Source: Eumeta japonica (lineage: Eukaryota; Arthropoda; Insecta; Lepidoptera; Psychidae). Taken from it: 64,000 nt of DNA. Below, one piece after another: positions 60,035-64,000 of the stretch. A program made the position numbers and the translations under genes. Each line of letters opens with the position of its first letter. Position 1 is the stretch's first letter. The notes below the pieces were generated by a model, which worked only from the letters and a program-made list of their open reading frames with translations, ran no database searches and had not been told where the DNA came from. The DNA lies in the NCBI GenBank assembly GCA_005406025.1, contig BGZK01000846.1, positions 62,001 to 126,000 of the forward strand. Reading direction: 5' to 3'.

Positions 60035-60712
60035 TGGCCAAGAGCATGTCGGACCATGCCCACTTTAGGGTTCCGGAGCCATTACTACAAAGAAATGCAC
60101 TACAGATGAAAAAAGTACGCTGTTGCACTTTTCCATGTTTCCCGCACACAGAATAGTTATAAGCGCTTTAGTCGCCTGTAGCTAAAAGAAGAAGTGGGTA
60201 TGTCGACTATTACTATTAAACTAGTATAAACTAAAATGCATCAACAAAAGGGCGTATCTTCATGGCACTTACGTCCTTTTGTTGAGGAGCGCAGTTTTTC
60301 TGCAATAACTTAAAAACAGTATATTCGATCACATTCCAAATAATTTTTGTTGAAAATATTTATTAAGCATTAACTTTATTATTTTTTTAATCAGAATAAC
60401 TACTTAAAAAACCTTAAAGCGTTTTTAGAAGAAGTGTTGAAATATGTGCCACGCATTGATGTTTGTTCAAAACAAAAGTTTTCAGCTTTTGTTACATGTA
60501 TGAAGTGCCCCCCCTAGAAATACATATATTTGTTATTTAACTATGAAACTAAATAAGGCTTATACAAGACACCTACACTATAAATTTCATCAGTATAAGT
60601 TTTTTACTTTTTGAATAAAACTTTTTACTTTGTCACATGCAACAAACGGACGGACGGCCGAGACAAAACTATAAGAGTTTCCGCTTTTGCCATTTTGACT
60701 CGGAATCTTCAA
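60035..60712 (+). mobile_element. AGGGTTCCG-ended repeat, copy 2
   Basis: Direct copy of the repeat at 52664-53388, starting GGCCAAGAGCATGTCGGACC. The left TAGGGTTCCG is intact (near 60066). The right end has decayed to CGGAATCTTC, so the inverted pair is broken. It is shorter than copy 1 by small deletions in the middle. The two copies have diverged by many substitutions, so they are separate old insertions rather than a recent duplication. Confidence 0.78.
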
Positions 60713-61019
60713 AAGCAATCTCACACTTTATTATATATACAATACAATATAATTTATTTCGCTGATGCAGTTAAAAACTTACTAGCGACGGTGTGATCAA
60801 GTTATACTGCTCAATAACAGAGTAGAATTCTAGAAGTACTGACACCGAAAGAGCCGGCTCGAAATTACAGTAACTCACAAACTGGACATGCCCTTTTTCT
60901 ACAGTGACGGAGGAAGACGCCGAATAAATAAATCATTATAATTTCTACTATCGAGCTTCTAATCTTCCAAAGAATCTTTGACGCACGGCCCGCGTGGGAG
61001 GGAAAATTATTAACTCGTG
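60713..61019. other. No gene recognised
   Basis: AT-rich; nothing supported. Confidence 0.5.
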
Positions 61020-61200
61020 GCGACATTTACCTTAATTATAGACCGTGTGAAGTGTTATGGCTGTTTTATGGCCGCGGGTCGGGCTGTTATGTTGTTGGCG
61101 AAAAATCGTGTTTGTTAAAATGGCCGTCGTTGACGGCGATCGCGCTGCGCGTGCGACGCTTCGATGTGTTTGTAGGCGTCGCTCGTCTGAATATAAGCTT
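61020..61200. other. CpG-rich block
   Basis: A CpG-rich patch (CGTCGTTGACGGCGATCGCG near 61122) with two overlapping plus-strand frames of 64 and 66 codons that share the stretch in different frames, so at most one could be coding. Promoter-like or an exon; undecided. Confidence 0.3.
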
Positions 61201-62850
61201 GAAAAACTTTCTCCGTGGAGATTACCCTCATGGTGCGAAGTCGTAATACGTATTTAAGATGTGGGTAATTTTCAGGGTGACTGATGGAGGTGTGTGGTGA
61301 GAATTTTCATGTTTTTAAACATAACAATGAATTTTGTCAATTTCTCGTCACAAAATTTGTTTCTATTCAAACTGCCCGAAGTTTAACTGATTATTTATTA
61401 CAATGAAAATGATAATTGAAGGGACAAGAACAAACTTATTTTCAAAGAGCACATTCAAGCACATTACAATATAGTAGGTTGTTGAAGAATCATAATTATT
61501 CTCTAATGTACCAATGAAGTGAATTGCTATTCAATAAATAATTAATAATTGTATGTTACAACAACTTTGCCCACTTCAAATCAAGGGTTCATGTTACTTT
61601 TTGTTAAAACTGTAATTTGTAAATAAAAATGAATGCTATTTCAAATATTTACAATCTAGTTTTTTTATTCATTATATAGCTATAAGTATTTGATTTACTT
61701 AATTGTAGTTCTATAAACATTACAAAAAAATATTATCATAACCTAATTTTTAGATTCGACTAAGCTATACAATTTATAGATAAACAAATTGCAACATAGA
61801 TTCGACATCATGTAAAATGTAAACCATTAAGATATGTTATATTCAGATAACAACCTAACAAATCCCAAACAAGAACGAACTGTTTATAGTCAGATTTGTT
61901 TTGAAATAAAAGAATATTATTAAAATGAAAGAAACAAACAACTGTACTGAATAGCTGAATAAACAAATCAATGAAATCAATAGACTCTTTTAAAATTTGT
62001 TAATTTTAACAAATTATCTCAAAATTTATCGATAATAATTTTGAGCGACGATTCGTCCATACATTTAAATTCGGACCATAAATAAATTCGCAACTCTCAT
62101 ATATAAAACTAAATAAGCGATACAGATTCTCAAAACAATTGTGAGATATTAGAATTCTATATATTGTTTTTTTTTTTTTAATCTTTCACTCTCAAAATAT
62201 GAAGTTTATATTAACAAAATTATCAGTTTATTTTGAAAAAACAATAAAGAGAGTAGTAATCTTGTTTAACAATTACTATATTATGTATGTATATATGCTT
62301 AATAATTACCAACGTAATTTTATTTCTGAAATAGCGAAAATTTTGAGGATGATTATTCGTGAAATGATGAATGATTCATCTTTTACAAAAATTGAACATT
62401 TCTATTAAAATTATTATTTTTAAACGAAAAATACAAAAAAGTACCCGATATTTTAAAAGCGGTTCATTTTGGATCCACAATTCATAGTTTGATATGGTCT
62501 ATATGATATTTAGTAAACTCCTTTCAAGAAATAAATCGATTTGGCCTGTCACCATGTAATGTATACATTACATGATATCAAATTTAGATTGCAAAAATAA
62601 ATAAAAAAAAAGTAGATAATTTACTACTATTGCAAAAGCATTTAATTCATCAGCGTACCGCATTATTGCAATACATAATTAAAAAAAAAATAACTGCGTT
62701 TAGAAAATAAAAACATACAAAATAGTTGTATAATATAGGTCGTCTTTAAAAAAAATGTTTAAAAACTTAACTAAGTACCGGATTCCTGCTTTAATAGTGA
62801 TGCGCTTTTTTTGCCATCTCTGTCGATAACATACTACAGTATCGAATAGT
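61201..62850. other. AT-rich, no gene recognised
   Basis: Very AT-rich. A near-palindrome AATTTGTTAATTTTAACAAATT lies near 61995. No gene, RNA gene or assigned repeat. Confidence 0.5.
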
Positions 62851-62965
62851 AAGTATCGATTGCGCCCGCAGCGCTAGCACACGCGCCGCGACTAATAGCC
62901 GACAACTAATAATAGAAGGCGACTCTTCAATTACCGCATTGCCCGACTGACTCTAGCGACCCTCT
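62851..62965. promoter_or_regulatory. CpG-rich patch beside TATCGATT motif
   Basis: TATCGATT (62854-62861), near the DREF-type consensus, stands at the edge of a CpG-rich patch (GCGCCCGCAGCGCTAGCACA, ACGCGCCGCG). This combination occurs at housekeeping promoters of insects, but no transcript start is visible. Speculative. Confidence 0.2.
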
Positions 62966-63480
62966 CGCCGTATCTCTGGCCTCCATCTATGTGTCTATGG
63001 CTCCGTTTGCTAGCTTTGAATCTGTACGCCATAAATACCAATTTTCTATGACTACGTCCTAATTACGTGAATATTTGTCTATGACGTAATTTTGAACATT
63101 TTTCTACCGTTTTGTTAAATTTCCAATAAAAAGTTTATGCTTTTCGATGCTTTAATTTTAATACCCATAAATACAATGAATATTGACAAAAAAATCAATT
63201 TAACAGATATAGTTGTTTTTTTTTATATGTATCATATAATTACAAACAAAAAAATCAAATATATAATACCTACTTGTCTATATTGCAGAAACAGATGCGA
63301 GAATAAAAAAAAGCTTAAATTTAAATGAAGTGCCGTTATTAAATGATTCGAATTATAACATGTGATTTCATTAAAAAACACAAATTAACTAAAAGCAACA
63401 TGGAAATTAATTCAAACGAATTTATCTGTACGTTCTATATCTTAAATACAGATGTCGGAATATATAACATAAGCTATATA
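62966..63480. other. No gene recognised
   Basis: AT-rich sequence with no supported feature. Confidence 0.5.
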
Positions 63481-63558
63481 TTATTGACTTTTAAAAACTA
63501 ATAATTGATTCCTCTTCATAGAAAGAGGAATTTATTATTTATTTCTAAAAGTCAATAA
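63481..63558. repeat. Imperfect inverted repeat, 35 bp arms
   Basis: The arms 63481-63515 and 63524-63558 match at 30 of 35 positions when inverted (ends TTATTGACTTTTA and TAAAAGTCAATAA), around an 8-base loop. The mismatches are dispersed, as in a miRNA-like precursor or an ageing foldback element. Confidence 0.88.
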
Positions 63559-64000
63559 AAGGAAAACTTAAAAAAGACAGAAAAAAATAAGATGTATTTA
63601 AGGCGTGTCACAAATCGTAACCATTAACCCTTAATTCCAGATCTGCCTCGAGTTCAAACCAAGAAAAGGTAAACACACATATTATTATACATACCCACAC
63701 ACACACATACATTCGCGATTATTAATATCTCTATCCTTATAGTTAAGTCAGACAATAATTACGGTTTCGGGATAAGCTCTAAAACGTGGAAAAATTAAAA
63801 GTTTCTTTGAACATTAACGTTCGTGTGTATCATTATGTTTGCATTTGATAGTGTTGTGCCTACTTCCTCTTTTTATCGATCTTTGAATATATTTTTATTA
63901 TTATCTTTTTCGTTATTAACTGTGGGCGATAAATATACATATTGAGAATGCATGCCGCTGACATGTTATATTTAATATAATCATCTACCACTAATCATCA
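63559..64000. other. Right edge, no gene recognised
   Basis: AT-rich with a short (CA)n patch near 63695-63710. Nothing supported. Confidence 0.5.

Noticed and set aside
61052..61257. Two overlapping plus-strand frames as genes
   Set aside because: They overlap in different frames across a CpG-rich patch, the sign of stop-poor composition rather than coding.

Overview
The window looks like an AT-rich stretch of insect nuclear DNA, most probably from a moth or butterfly (Lepidoptera). The evidence is the set of degraded transposable elements. It includes Helitron 3' ends with a GC-rich hairpin followed by CTAG and T, a Helitron PIF1-type helicase, two non-LTR retrotransposon families whose peptides match ones common in lepidopteran genomes, an RTE-like LINE and a mariner transposase. 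The species call is inferred from remembered family resemblance; no database was searched. I found no host protein-coding gene that I would call with confidence, no rRNA, no intact tRNA and no CRISPR. The long open frames are mostly antisense shadows of transposon remnants, frames running through tandem repeats, or chance frames in AT-rich DNA. The window is best read as intergenic or deep intronic sequence.

Layout, 0-21 kb: a frameshifted LINE C-terminus (0.38-0.77 kb); CpG-rich islands at 1.44 and 5.1 kb, the second just downstream of a TATA-box candidate; a pair of inverted CA/CG-rich microsatellites around 9.1 and 9.65 kb; two RTE-like LINE remnants in direct orientation (11.55-11.86 and 12.97-13.80 kb); a short hAT-like element (14.98-15.20 kb); a 1.28 kb LINE reverse-transcriptase remnant (16.26-17.54 kb) with an inverted second copy of its 3' end (20.09-20.53 kb); and a Helitron 3' end at 18.10 kb.

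Layout, 21-46 kb: mostly unrecognised AT-rich DNA with unusually clean inverted repeats (22.0, 23.8 and 34.0 kb), a strong CTCF-like site (24.46 kb), a 0.8 kb minisatellite with two unit sizes (35.93-36.72 kb), two tRNA-like SINE heads (39.4 and 42.9 kb), and one 97-codon frame at 45.8-46.1 kb that is the best candidate for an unrecognised host exon.

Layout, 46-64 kb: a nest of transposon debris. It holds a mariner remnant (47.0-48.0 kb), a second copy of the LINE C-terminus from the left edge (48.1-48.5 kb), a Helitron helicase remnant with its 3' terminus (49.48-51.29 kb), two direct copies of a roughly 0.7 kb repeat with AGGGTTCCG inverted ends (52.66 and 60.04 kb), and an unnamed roughly 780 bp repeat. 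That repeat is contiguous at 58.69-59.48 kb, but its two halves lie about 8.9 kb apart and inverted at 42.0-42.5 and 51.4-51.5 kb. This split/contiguous pair is the most interesting structural observation. I see no sign of a new functional system.
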